A DNA stretch of 64,000 nucleotides from Prorocentrum cordatum (lineage: Eukaryota > Sar > Dinophyceae > Prorocentrales > Prorocentraceae). Position numbers and translations under genes: made by a program. The stretch lies in assembly GCA_963575745.1 (NCBI GenBank), contig CAUYUJ010015960.1, positions 505,144 through 569,143 on the forward strand, written 5' to 3'. Under the pieces are notes generated by a model that was given only the letters and a program-made list of their open reading frames with translations, was not told where the DNA came from and searched no databases. Positions 41,372-50,777 of the stretch are shown here, piece by piece (positions within the stretch are counted from its first letter, which is position 1; every line of letters begins with the position of its first letter).

Positions 41372-42170
41372 CTTTTTTGCTGGGGGGCACACTGCCGAGG
41401 AACGGCGGGTTGACGAACGGCCCATCCCCGGGCCCAGGCTGCAGGGGCCGTGGATCCCGAGGGGTCCCTGGCTGCGGCTCCTCGTCGGGCCTCGGCCCCC
41501 CGAGCCAACTTTGGGGCAGCCCGGCACTCCTTCGGCATTCTCCTCCTCGTAGCGCGAGGTTGCCCCCTCCGTATGCCATGCTGCTCGTGCGCCGCTGCCG
41601 AGATCTCCTTTGAGCGGGCTGCGCTGCATTCTCCTGGGGCTTGAGGGGGGCCTTGCTGGGCCCCCTCCTTCTCATGTGCCCGCCAGTGCTGACGCGCGGC
41701 GGCCGCCATCATTGCCTTATCCTCGTCGTCGTCCTCCTCCTCCTTGTCCTCCTCCTTCTCCTCCTCCTCCCCTTGAGTCTTCTGGGACGCGCGAGTTTAC
41801 GTGGTGGCTACCCATGCACGCGAGTCTGAGCCCCCAGTTTCGGCCACGCTCGCAGGATAGCCCAGCTGCGTTATCGTGGATACACAATTCAGCTTTCTGG
41901 GCGGCGGACATTCAGGTCCCGTACCCCTGCTCTCTCCCCCTCCTCCCCCTGGCTTCTTGCCGCCTCCTCGTCTCCCTCATTCTCCTCATGGATGCGGTAG
42001 TGTATCTGTCACCGTTTGGCTGACTCAATGTAGTCGCCGTTCGAGGTTATGCGGCCGTGCAGTGTCTATTTGATTGCCCACAATTCCGTCCCTCTTGAAT
42101 CACGTTGTCCGCTCCTCTATCCCCTCATAAAGTAAGAAACCAGCGCCACCCCCATTAGGGGAAACGTTTT
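41372..42170. other. no supported gene; CTC tract inside
   Basis: A CTC-rich tract at 41725-41775. Remaining frames have no motif. Confidence 0.45.
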
Positions 42171-42174
42171 TTAC

Positions 42175-42535
42175 GTGGCAGTGCTTGGTTTTGCATCGCT
42201 TTGCTTGGTATTGCATTGTTTCGCATGGCTTTACATTGCTTGGCTTGGTTTTGCATCGCTTGGCGTTGCTCTGCATCGCGTAATGTTCCTTGGTATTGTG
42301 TGGCGTTGCTTGGCATAGCTTGACGTTGTGTGGTGTTGCTCGGCATTGCTTGGAGTTAATTTGCATTGTATTGCTTGGCATTGCTTGGCGTTGCTGGGCA
42401 GTCCTGGGCATTTCTGGGCATTGCCTGACATTGCTTGGCGCTGTTTGGCATCAATTGGCGTTGGTTTGCGTTGCTTGGCGTTGCTGGGCACTGCTCGGCA
42501 TTGTGTTGCGTTTTCTGCATTGTCTGGTACTGCTC
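42175..42535 (-). repeat. 10-bp minisatellite (TTGCTTGGCR)n
   Basis: About 35 imperfect units of GCATTGCTTG / GCGTTGCTTG with occasional 9- and 11-bp units. Read from the - strand it yields a MPSNAKQRQA-like repeating peptide in the open frames (42231-42491, 42155-42346). This follows from ten bases per unit giving a ten-residue period, so I take it as a by-product. Confidence 0.92.
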
Positions 42536-42786
42536 GTCAGCCCAGGGGGGCGGCTCGTCAAAAAACAGAAAGGGGACAAGACCAGGGAGCCTGGGGAATC
42601 CGATGAAGGCCAGCCTTTCAAAAGCAGTAGGGAAACAGGACCAAAGAAACCCTGTGGAAGCCGCGGCAAGGCGGCCGGCGCAGGCCTGGCACCCACCAGT
42701 TTACTCGAACGGTGGTGAGCATTTTGTAGGCAGGCCCTTTTGGTGAAGCAGGCGGGGGAGAAGGGACGTGGGGCAGTGCGAAGGGG
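42536..42786. other. no recognised feature
   Basis: Spacer between the minisatellite and the GGA array. Confidence 0.4.
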
Positions 42787-42875
42787 GGAGGAAGGAGGAG
42801 GAGGAGGAGGAGGAGGAGGAGGAGGAAGAGGAGGAGGAGGAGGAGGAGGAGGAGGAGGAGGAGGGGGAGGGGGAG
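42787..42875 (+). repeat. (GGA)n microsatellite
   Basis: A near-pure GGA run of about 85 bp with one GAA interruption. Confidence 0.97.
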
Positions 42876-43018
42876 ATGCTAGGGCGGACGGGGGGTAGAC
42901 ATGGGGAAGGGCCGGAGAGCGCGTGGCGGCGCGGGGCGGGGGCGGGCCTCGGCGGCAGCAGGGGGCCTCTCGCACGGGCGGAAGAGAGCCTGCGTCCGCG
43001 GGCAGGTGCGCGATGCCT

Positions 43019-43180
43019 GTCAGGAGGGAAAAACACACACAGACAATTAATCGTCGATTCCCCAGAAAATATAGGAAAATATGAGAAGTGGGGGGGAAGA
43101 CAAAGACCCAGAAAATCTGGGACAATATGGGGAATCCTTTTATTTGTGTGCATTTATTTGTGTGTCCCAGGGCCCCTTCA
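43019..43180 (+). mobile_element. family D element, copy D3
   Basis: CAGGAGGGAAAAACACACAC..GATTCCCC at the left and ATTTGTGTGTCCCAGGGCCC at the right. The inner right arm (GGGGAATCCTTTTATTTGTG) pairs with the left arm. It is the clearest hairpin of the four D copies. Confidence 0.85.
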
Positions 43181-43205
43181 GCCTGCACGAGCAGCATCGG
43201 CTCAC

Positions 43206-43441
43206 GTCGGAAACTGGAGCACATACATTACCAGCGGCGGACGGTTTATCAATCCCTGGATTTTTGTGGGGTCGAGGACGACACGTCGGGGCGGTGTGGT
43301 GTATACTTGTTTCCCCGCTTTCCCGTGGGAACAACGAACAATGCATACACCAGCATGCCGTATACACCAGAATCCGTTTTCCTGTGCGAGTTTCAGTGCA
43401 GGGCCCGAAAAAGCGTCGGTGTACCGAGTTCGGTTCCCTAT
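43206..43441 (+). mobile_element. family C repeat, copy C2
   Basis: Starts GTCGGAAACTGGAGCACATA and ends GTGTACCGAGTTCGGTTCCC. The interior ACGTCGGGGCGGTGTGGTGT and CCGTATACACCAGAATCCG is shared with C1 and C3. It lies 25 bp downstream of D3. Confidence 0.82.
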
Positions 43442-44262
43442 CACGGGCCCAGGGCAGCTCAAGAAGCGTCGTTCCTCCTACGACTGAAGGGCTGCATCTT
43501 CAGACGCCCAGCATCGAGGTCGCGCCCCCAGGTTCGCTTGCGCGGCGGTGCGCGATAAGATCGGATGTCAGTCCCAGCAGCTCTCGCACGGGATCCTGGG
43601 GGTCCTGATGCGCCCAGAGCGCGGCGTGCGCCATCCCGAAGTTTCGAATACCATCTCTTGATTGCGAGGAGGATGCCTGGATGCCTCGGTTTCCGTGCAG
43701 ATAGCGTCTCCCAGTGCGCCTCGGGGGAGTCAGCCTTGACGGCGCGGCGTGGCCTGCCGTTCCATGTCCGTTCCTGGGCCGACGGCGTATCCCTCGGACG
43801 GGGCCAGGACGAGGATAACATCCGTTCCAGAGCGTTCCAGAACGCTCTCAGAGCGCACCGGAGCGCTCTGAGAAGGCCGCGGCGCCCGAGACATCCTCCA
43901 GCGCCGCCGGATCTCAGAGATTCCCGGACGATCCTCGCCCCAAGTTATCTTCGTCCCGGCTTCGTCTGACCAGAGGGGTCTCGGATGGCGCCCGTCCCAT
44001 GGGGCTCGCGATGGGCGGCGGCGGCTCGGCGCGGAGGCCCCGCGCGCTCCTCGGACGCCCTCTGCTCCCCAGAGGCGCCCGCCGCGATGGGCCGCCGCAG
44101 GCGCCGCCCGACTTCCTTCCACGCCGACTTAGCCGATGCATCGACGATTGCGGCGCGATCCAGCGACCCCATCTACTCGGACCCCATCTAGGATGCCTCT
44201 TGTGGTGAAGGCTAGACCTCTAGCAGCGCCCTGCGCCCCGACCCTCTAGAGCTGGCCCCCAG
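43442..44262. other. unassigned; palindromic patch
   Basis: GTTCCAGAGCGTTCCAGAAC, GCTCTCAGAGCGC and GGAGCGCTCTGAGAAGG at 43826-43880 make overlapping short palindromes. A - strand frame (43459-43821) and a + strand frame (43565-43969) overlap, and neither was recognised. Confidence 0.4.
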
Positions 44263-44388
44263 GAAGGTTCGAAATATGGAGCGTACGGGAAGTGGAGGGG
44301 AAGACGAGAGCCCAGAAGATGTAGGAAGATGTGGCGGATCCTGGGATTGGTGCGCATTTATTTGCGCGTCCCTGGGCTCCTTCAAGGG
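44263..44388 (+). mobile_element. family D element, copy D4 (diverged, shortened)
   Basis: GAAATATGGAGCGTACGGGA, AGTGGAGGGGAAGACGAGAG and TGCGCATTTATTTGCGCGTC followed by CCTGGG follow D3 in order, but the leading CAGGAGGGAAAAACACAC part is lost. Confidence 0.7.
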
Positions 44389-44639
44389 TCCAGGCGGGGA
44401 TCAGACGCCACCCCGACCCGCATGGTTGTTGCGTTCACTGAACAGTCCTGGCGTTGTTTGCCAGACAGCCCATGCCATGCCCTATTTCGTCACCTGGTGC
44501 GTTTGCCACAGAGCCTCGCTCGTATGGGTGCTCTCTGTAAGGGTTGCCCTTCTGCCGTCTGAGGGAAGGAGGTAGGGGAGAGTGGTCCGAAAAGCTCTGC
44601 GCCTGCGCTGATCCACGCCAGGACGCCGAGCACGGCACC
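44389..44639. other. no recognised feature
   Basis: Short spacer without motifs. Confidence 0.4.
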
Positions 44640-44651
44640 CAGGCGTCGCCG

Positions 44652-44684
<33 letters not shown>

Positions 44685-44728
44685 TTGCCATCGTCGTCGT
44701 CGTCGTCTCCGTCGTCGTTTCCTGCGCT
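44640..44728 (+). repeat. (CGTCGC/GTC)n microsatellite
   Basis: CGTCGCCGTCGTCGCCGTCG passing into GTCGTCGTCGTC. The opposite strand gives Asp/Gly- or Thr/Ala-repeat artefacts. Confidence 0.95.
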
Positions 44729-45172
44729 CTCCCCGACCCCCGCCCGGCTGGCCAGGAGCTGGGGAAGCATTGGGGCGCCCACGGCTACAGATGGGCTTGG
44801 GCGCACGACGGCGAGAACGAGGCCGCGCGCACGTCTCCTCTGCGTTGTGTCCTCGCTTTCCCTCCACCTCTCCAAAACTCGAGCATCTGCCACCTCCTGG
44901 TCGTGCTCCTGCGGCCGTCACGCGGTCTACACGCACGTGTGCGGATCGCCCGGCGCCGCTGGCGCTCCGCGGGCTCCCACCGAGTGCACTGGCCATCTCC
45001 AGGTCCCCAATCGCCCTCGCTAGCATTTCAGCATTTGGGGCTCCTCGTCGTTGTCGTCCTCGCGAGTCTTCTCCTCCGTGTGACTGCCTGCATGCAGGTG
45101 TGAATGCATGCGCGCCTGGCGTCCCCTGCGAGCCCCTTTCGCCTCCTGGCCGCCCAGCTTCGGCCTCGGATT
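44729..45172. other. no recognised feature
   Basis: GC-rich; overlapping motif-free frames. Confidence 0.4.
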
Positions 45173-45370
45173 CGGCGACGAGCGAGGCGGGGGAGTGAGA
45201 AGGAGAAGACCTCCTCAGAAGGCGGCGGGAATTCTCAGAAGCCCTCCGGCCTTCTGAGAGGTCTCTTTGTGTCGCCGGGGAAGGCTCAGAAAACTGCTCG
45301 GAAGGCTTGAAGGCTTCCGAGCCTTCTGGGAAGGCCGGCCCCTTCTTACTGTCCCCCTCGGCTTGCCGCC
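45173..45370 (+). mobile_element. family I element, copy I2
   Basis: GGCGACGAGCGAGGCGGGGG, AGTGAGAAGG at the left; CCCCTTCTTACTGTCCCCCT, CGGCTTGCCGCC at the right. CTTCTGAGAGGTCTCTTTGT and GGAAGGCTTGAAGGCTTCCG lie inside. It is the most complete family I copy. Confidence 0.85.
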
Positions 45371-45961
45371 GACCCACTGCACCATTGTCGTCGTCGTGCC
45401 TTGTTCGGTTCTGCGATGCTTGCCGCAGCCGCGTCCGGCCGTTCGTGCCGGGCGCCATGCCAGACCGAGTGTCATGCCCATAGCTTATACGCCACGGCCT
45501 CCGGACACGACGCGATGAGCCCGCCCGTCAGCGGATGTCAGCATGTTACAGTGGGGGCCCATGCTTGCCTGCATGGTGCCCGTGCTTGCCCAGGCCAGTG
45601 CACAAGAAGCACCCTGCTTGCCTGCAGGGTGCCCCTGGGTTTCTTGGGTTTCGATGGTTTTGCTGTGGAGAGCGTGACGCTCCCACACCAATCATCTATG
45701 GATGTCCTGGGGTCGCAGGGTTGGGTTTCTTGTGGAAGGTTTCTTGTGGACTGGCCTTCACTGTAATCCCCGTCCCCCCGTTCTTCTCTCCCTTGCCCCC
45801 ACGTTCCCCCTCCGCGCCCCAGCTCGGTCGCTGAGGCGTGACGCGTCAGCGGAGTGCACCTTGTAACTAACATGTCACACTTGCTCTCAAGAAACAGTAC
45901 ATAAATGTATACATATAGCTTCTAGATAATGTCAACACGTCTAAGAGTAGGCATTTGATAT
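45371..45961. other. no recognised feature
   Basis: CTGCAGGGTGCCCCTGGG-type short inverted words around 45550-45650 (TGCTTGCCTGCA occurs twice). AT-richer from 45840 to 45960. No gene. Confidence 0.4.
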
Positions 45962-46600
45962 TTCACCTTTCGTGTATCCCCACCAACCCATCCAGAAGGG
46001 TTGCCCATGAGAGCTGACGGGAAGTGGGAGGAAGAGACGCATACAGTAAATCAAAGCGGGCAGCCATTGTGAACCATTAGTTGTGCGGAGGAGGAGGGGG
46101 AGGGTACTTGTGCTGCTGCTGCTGCTGCTGGCGCTGCGGGCGCTGCTGCTCCCTTGGGGTCTTCTTGGGGGTCCTCTTGGTGCTTGTTCGGAGGCTTTTG
46201 AGCTCCTCCCGTGGCTCGTGGGGCCCTCCTGGGGGCCCCTCTGGATCCCTGGAGGGCCTCTTGGGGCCATCTTGGAGAGCATTGGTCAACGGAGGGGCGG
46301 TCATCGATTTCGCTCCCCCCCCCCCTCAGTAGCCCTCAACATCGCCCCTTGGAGCCATCCTGGGGCCCCTGTGGAGGAATTTGAAATCCTTTTGGGGCTC
46401 TTTGGGGCCCTCTTGCGGCCCTCTTGGGGCTCACTTGGGGCCCTCTTGGGAGCCCTGGAGGGCCTCCTGGGGCCACCTTGAAGGTCGTCGGTCAAAAGGG
46501 GAGGGTCCCCGATCTGGGTCTCCCCTGTGACACCCGCTCTTGGGGCTCCCTTGGGCGCTCTTTGGGCGTTCGGGGGGGCCTCTTGTCGGACACCGGAATA
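45962..46600 (+). repeat. composite S element, copy S4 (left part)
   Basis: Starts with the TTTC..TTCGTGTATCCCCAC module also at 1502, then a CTG run (46108-46150), then a GGCCTCTTGG array. It is interrupted at 46585 by a family C insertion. Confidence 0.8.
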
Positions 46601-46816
46601 TATACATTACCAGTGTCGGACTGTTTTTCAATCCCACGCTTTTCTGATGGTCGGGGGCGACGTCGGGGTGGTGTGGTGTATGTTGTTATTTTTTGTCCAA
46701 TGGAAGCAGTGGAACATGCATACACCAGAATCCCGTATACACCAGGATCCGCGTTCCTGTGCGAATGTTTGCGCAGGGTCGGAAAAAGCGTCGGTGTATA
46801 GAGTTCGTTTCCCTAT
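46585..46816 (+). mobile_element. family C repeat, copy C3, nested in S4
   Basis: GTCGGACACCGGAATATATA at the left and GTGTATAGAGTTCGTTTCCC at the right, with GGCCTCTT-type sequence resuming on both sides. This nesting fixes the family C boundaries (232 bp) and shows that it inserts as a unit. Confidence 0.85.
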
Positions 46817-47290
46817 TTGGGGCCCCTCTTGGGGCTCTCTTGGGCCATTTGGGGCCATCTTGAGGTCCCGAAAGCGCCTCGGGAGCGAAAAGGCGAGACG
46901 GCACACTATCGCTGATGTTGTTCAGGCTTGTGAAGGGCTTTGGCTTCTCGGGGGAGTCCTGGGGGGGGTCCGAGAGCACGTGGAGCCGTCTTGGAGAGGT
47001 ATTTGGGGCCTCTTGGAGCATGTTGGAAGCAATACCTGGTGAGCCAGCTTCGGCTACTGTGAGCCATCTTGGAGCATCGGGCGCCATCTTCGGCCATCTT
47101 GGGCGCGCTGACCGCTATTGCCCCCTCCCCAAAACAAATCAGGGAGGGGAGGGGGGTAGGCTGCCCCTCCCCGAAGGGACGAGGGGTTTTGGAACACGAG
47201 AGTGCTCGTTAGACCACCTGCGCCCAGAAGGCTGGTGGGGCTCCAGAGATACCTTTGGGACGCACATCGCCGATACGATTCTGGGAGCGT
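46817..47290 (+). repeat. composite S element, copy S4 (right part)
   Basis: Array words continue to about 47105. The GAGCGAAAAGGCGAGACGGC linker (46880) and the CTCCCCGAAGGGACGAGGGG / GACCACCTGCGCCCAGAAGG tail (47165-47240) follow in the same order as S1 and S2. Confidence 0.8.
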
Positions 47291-47660
47291 CTGTACTGAA
47301 CATCGTCTGTGCCCGTGAATTTTGCCAATGCATCAGATTGGTTCCAAAGTTTTGCATCCCGGGCACTATGCCAGTACAGTCAGCGCGGATGGTATGGCGG
47401 GGCCCTTTTTTCCCAAGGGCACTCTCGAATGCCTGCCTTCTCGGCCCATCCTTGGCCACTTTCGTGGGCCGCGCCCCGCTCGGAAAAGTCTTCGAGGTGG
47501 GCGCCCGAGGCCTTTGCATCCTCATCGCGCATCCTCTTCTGCGACGGGCCGACCGTACTTGCTCGCGGATCTTGGAGTCGCTTCGGGCCCGAGCGGACCC
47601 CTTGCCACCTCTGGGCCCCGCAGGGGAGGAGGATGAGAGAACAGAAGCAGGGGTGGGATA
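47291..47660. other. unassigned
   Basis: Open frames in three + frames and one - frame. They are less GC-biased than neighbours, but no motif was recognised. Confidence 0.35.
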
Positions 47661-47910
47661 GGCAGGGGAAGGAGGAGCGGAGGAGGCGGAGGCGGAGGAG
47701 GAGCGAGCGACAGGTTAGGAGGAGGAGGAGGAGGAGGAGGAGGAGGAGGGGGGGGAGGGGGGGAGGAGGTGGAGCAGAAGGAGGAGGGAGGAGGGGAGGA
47801 GGAGGAGGAGGAGGCGAGAAGAGCAGAAGGAGGAGGAGGCGGGAAGGAGGAGAAGGAGAAGGAGGAGGAGGAGAAGGAGGAGGAGGAGGCGGAGGAGGGG
47901 GAGGAGGACC
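47661..47910 (+). repeat. (GGA/GGC/GAA)n microsatellite
   Basis: An interrupted purine array of about 250 bp, with poly-Arg and poly-Glu pseudo-frames. Confidence 0.95.
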
Positions 47911-48083
47911 CCGCTCCAGACCCGGGCGAGAGCGGCGGCCAGGCGAAGAAGGGGGGGGGCTGGGTCGGCGGCGGGCCCCGGGGGGGGGGGGGCAGCGCGG
48001 AGGGGGGGGATCAGGGCCCTGTCGGCGGGCTCGGAAGACCCCCTGTCAGCGTTGAGCTGCACGGTCAGTGCCTCGCTCTCCTG

Positions 48084-48278
48084 TCGGGCCAGACGAACGG
48101 GGGGGTTTGGGAAAGGGGGGGTTACGGAATTTGCTGCACGCAGCTGGTTTCGGCCTCACCGAGGGGCCCATTCCTCGATACATGGCCGCCTCCGGCGCCA
48201 GGAGGCGCCGGGAAAAGCAGCTACGCGAGCTGATTTTTACCCCCCCCCTTTGCTATCCCCCCCTTTCGCCCGACCCGA
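48084..48278 (+). mobile_element. family F element, copy F2, possible TCCTG duplication
   Basis: TCGGGCCAGACGAACGGGGG at the left and CCCCCCTTTCGCCCGACCCG followed by A at the right. GCTGCACGCAGC and ACATGGCCGCCTCCGGCGCC match F1. TCCTG stands immediately on both sides (48079-48083 and 48279-48283), a candidate 5-bp target duplication. Confidence 0.83.
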
Positions 48279-48439
48279 TCCTGGGGCTCTGCTGCGCTCC
48301 CGCTCGTCAGCATTCGTCACGCGTGCGGAGCTACGCTGTCGATACCGCGCTCTCCTGTGGCTCTGCCGCGCTCCTGCTCGCAGCGCGCACACCGCCAGGG
48401 GCGGCGGAGAGCTTGAGAGATCCACCTGCCAACAGTGTC
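48279..48439. other. spacer with CTGCGCTCCTGCTCG-like direct repeats
   Basis: TCTGCTGCGCTCCCGCTCG (48289) and TCTGCCGCGCTCCTGCTCG (48361) form a short direct pair. No gene. Confidence 0.45.
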
Positions 48440-48599
48440 ATCGCAGTCAGGGCTGGACCTAAACGGTGTTCTTGCGATCTCGTGGGCCGTTTTCGTTTCG
48501 ACTCCGTTTTGCGGTCAAGGCTGATGGAAGACGAAACGGAGGAAAACGAAAACAACACGAAAACGAAAAACATCGTGTAGGTTCAGCCCTGATCGCAGT
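48440..48599 (+). mobile_element. family G (hAT-like) element, copy G1, with 8-bp duplication
   Basis: ATCGCAGT at 48440-48447 is repeated at 48592-48599. The 144-bp element between begins CAGGGCTGGACCTAAACGGT and ends ACATCGTGTAGGTTCAGCCC followed by TG, inverted ends with few mismatches. An 8-bp duplication and CAGGG termini are characteristic of the hAT superfamily. No coding capacity. Confidence 0.92.
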
Positions 48600-48634
48600 A
48601 TGGGAGAAGGAAAAACCACCATAAACATGAACTT

Positions 48635-48766
48635 GTGGCGCTCCGCGCAGATTTCTTGGATCCGCGCTGGGCCCCCTGGCAGCGCCTCCGGCGCCGCCCC
48701 TGGCGAGCCCCGCGCGCCAGGGAGGGGGGGTCCAGCGCAGATCCAAGAAATCCGCGCGGAACGCCA
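48635..48766. mobile_element. hairpin element H
   Basis: Left arm TGGCGCTCCGCGCAGATTTC, TTGGATCCGCGCTGG; right arm CCAGCGCAGATCCAAGAAAT, CCGCGCGGAACGCCA. There are few mismatches over about 35 bp, and the loop contains CTGGCAGCGCCTCCGGCGCC. Confidence 0.85.
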
Positions 48767-48813
48767 AAAGTTAATGTTGCTGGTATTTTTCTTCTTTTAC
48801 GGAAGCTGCTACG

Positions 48814-48922
48814 CCTTCCCCAAAGACACGAACAACCTATCAGAAGGCGCGAGGGCTTCTGAGAGGTCCTGCCGCCTTCTGAGAAGGCCTTCTCCTTCTC
48901 ATTCTCCCCCTCGCTCGCCGCC
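48814..48922 (-). mobile_element. family I element, copy I4 (truncated, reverse)
   Basis: CCTTCCCCAAAGACACGAAC..AGGGCTTCTGAGAGG..GCCGCCTTCTGAGAAGG..CCCCTCGCTCGCCGCC follows the reverse complement of I2 from its middle to its end. The distal half is missing. Confidence 0.78.
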
Positions 48923-48937
48923 AATTGGAAGAGTCGT

Positions 48938-49172
48938 CAGGAGGAGGAGGAGGAGGAGGAGGAGGAGGAGGAGGAGAAGGAGGCGGAGGACAGGGAGGAG
49001 GAGAACGCGGAGGAGAACTAGGAGGAGGAGGGAGGAGGAGGGAGGAGGAGGACGAGGAGGAGGAGGAGGAGGAGGAGGAGGAGGAGGAGGAGAAGAACGA
49101 GGAGAAGAACGAGGAGGAGAACGAGGAGGAGAACGAGGAGGAGGAGAGGGAGGGAGGAGGAGGAGGAGGAGG
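48938..49172 (+). repeat. (GGA/GAG/AACGAG)n microsatellite
   Basis: An interrupted purine array. A GAGAACGAGGAGGAGAACGA sub-repeat at 49090-49140 is slightly more ordered. Confidence 0.95.
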
Positions 49173-49351
49173 ATCCTGGAGCCACCCGCGCCCGAACTGC
49201 TGTTGCTGGCAGAGTGCGAGCGCGGGCGGCACGGGAGAGCTGGAGCGCGGAGGGGCCGGCAGGAGGGCCCTCGCCCCCTCCCCCGCCCCGCGCTTTCTGC
49301 CCCCCTCTCGCGGGCGCCTTCGGCGGCCGCGCCCTCCGACAGTGCTCCAGG

Positions 49352-49539
49352 TGTACACGCCGGTCGTTGAAAGTAGGGATTTTTGGATGCCCAAATCCTA
49401 ATCTACTGTAGGCGCCTTCCTACTTCAAGGGTCGAGCGGTTTTCCTTCTTTCCTCCTCTTCAGGGGGCGGGTGGAAGCCCAATCTACTTCCAGCGCCTTC
49501 CTACTTCATGTTTGTACCTACTTCCGACCGGCGTGTAAG
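49352..49539 (+). mobile_element. family E element, copy E2, TA duplication
   Basis: TA then CACGCCGGTCG..GAAAGTAGG at the left, and CCTACTTC..CGACCGGCGTG then TA at the right. The interior is homologous to E1. Its termini differ from E1 at the same positions on both ends. Confidence 0.87.
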
Positions 49540-50035
49540 TCGGGCGTGCCACTCTACAGGAGGAATGTTGAAGAGTGGTCACCGGCGGCCCTCTCCCCAG
49601 GCCCCCAGCAGCCCTGCACCCCCAGCAGCCCTGCTCCCCCTCCGCCCCGGCTCTCGCGGAAGCCGTGAGCGGCCTCGCACCCGCGACGCCCTGTGTGGTG
49701 GGGGCGGCACCGCCTGCCCCAATGGAGACGCCGATTCCAGACAGTTCAGTCGGGCATGGCCTTCGACAGGGGAAGTATTCAAAAACGGCCAAACAACACA
49801 GTCTTGGGACGATGTTTCGTGTTCTGCTGGACTGTTTTGAGTATCTCTCAACCATGTTCTACGTATCTTCCAAATTTCGCCCGTAGGAGGACACGCCCGA
49901 CCTAAGACCAGTTGCGCAGAGCTGGGTCAAAAAGACGCTGCCAGAACGGCTGGTTCCGCCTGCACGCCGGCGGCGTCCTCACGACCAACTGGGGCAACGG
50001 CACTTGGGACCGCACGTCGGAGTTGCCAACGTCAT
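49540..50035. other. unassigned; possible larger TIR element
   Basis: TAAGTCGGGCGTGCC (49537) and GGACACGCCCGACCTAA (49889) are inverted, bracketing about 370 bp. A lone GGACACGCCCGACCTAA recurs at 60990. No coding frame was recognised inside. Confidence 0.4.
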
Positions 50036-50194
50036 CTCGTCAAGGGAGGGGAGCAGGACGACGAGGAAGTCTATGATGAGGAGGAGGAGGAAGGCGGAAG
50101 TGGAGGGTGGGAGAGGGGGGATGATGTGGAAGGATAATGCGACAAGGAGTCGGAGGACAAGGCGGTGGGTGCACGGGGACGTGGTTTCTTTCCC

Positions 50195-50337
50195 ATTTTT
50201 CTTGCATCAGATATATGTATATTTGTATATACATATATATATATATATATATAATCCATACATATTTAGTATCATATATATATATGTCTCTATGTATGTA
50301 TGTGTATATGTATGTGTATATATATATATATCGAAGA
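50195..50337 (+). repeat. TA/TG simple-sequence tract
   Basis: ATATATATATATATATAATC and TGTATATATATATATATCGA, with GTATGTATGTG between. This is the most AT-rich stretch of the window. Confidence 0.9.
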
Positions 50338-50560
50338 CGCCTACAGAGAATCACCGCTGCCCCCTTCCTTTTAGGATACGCACATGTGCTCAAACGTTTG
50401 GGCAACGTGTGGCCACACTATTGGACCATGCGTCCCCCCAGCCGTTGTGGGAGCCTTTCGGGGAACATGTGGGGTGAGGAGCAGAAAGATGAGCACAGGG
50501 AGGGAAGAGGATGAGGAAAAGGATGATGAGACCCCTTGGGGGCTTCTTCGTTCATTATTG
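50338..50560 (+). repeat. dispersed repeat P, copy P1
   Basis: GAATCACCGCTGCCCCCTTC.., CACTATTGGACCATGCGTCC, CCCCAGCCGTTGTGGGAGCC and TTTCGGGGAACATGTGGG align with 58486-58640 (GAATCACCGCCGCCCACTGC, AACTATTGGACTATGTGTTC, CCCCAGCCGCTGTGGAAACC). Confidence 0.75.
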
Positions 50561-50777
50561 CTGTCTTCTGGGAGCTTCCTGGGGGCCTGTTGGAACCTTG
50601 CACAAAAAGTGCGGATCATCCGCGTGAGGTTTTCCTTCCGATGCGTCCTGGACGCCAGCGCCGATTCCACCACGGCACACGGCCGCCCATCATCACGACT
50701 CAGACAGGCCAAGATTTCCGCCGTACAAAAACAAAGGGACATCTACCCATACTTTGAAGAAACCACAGGCGAGTAGG

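Noticed and set aside
42100-42491. QAMPSNAKQR-type repetitive protein on the minus strand
   Set aside because: Explained by the 10-bp unit. Kept as a repeat and only raised as a question.
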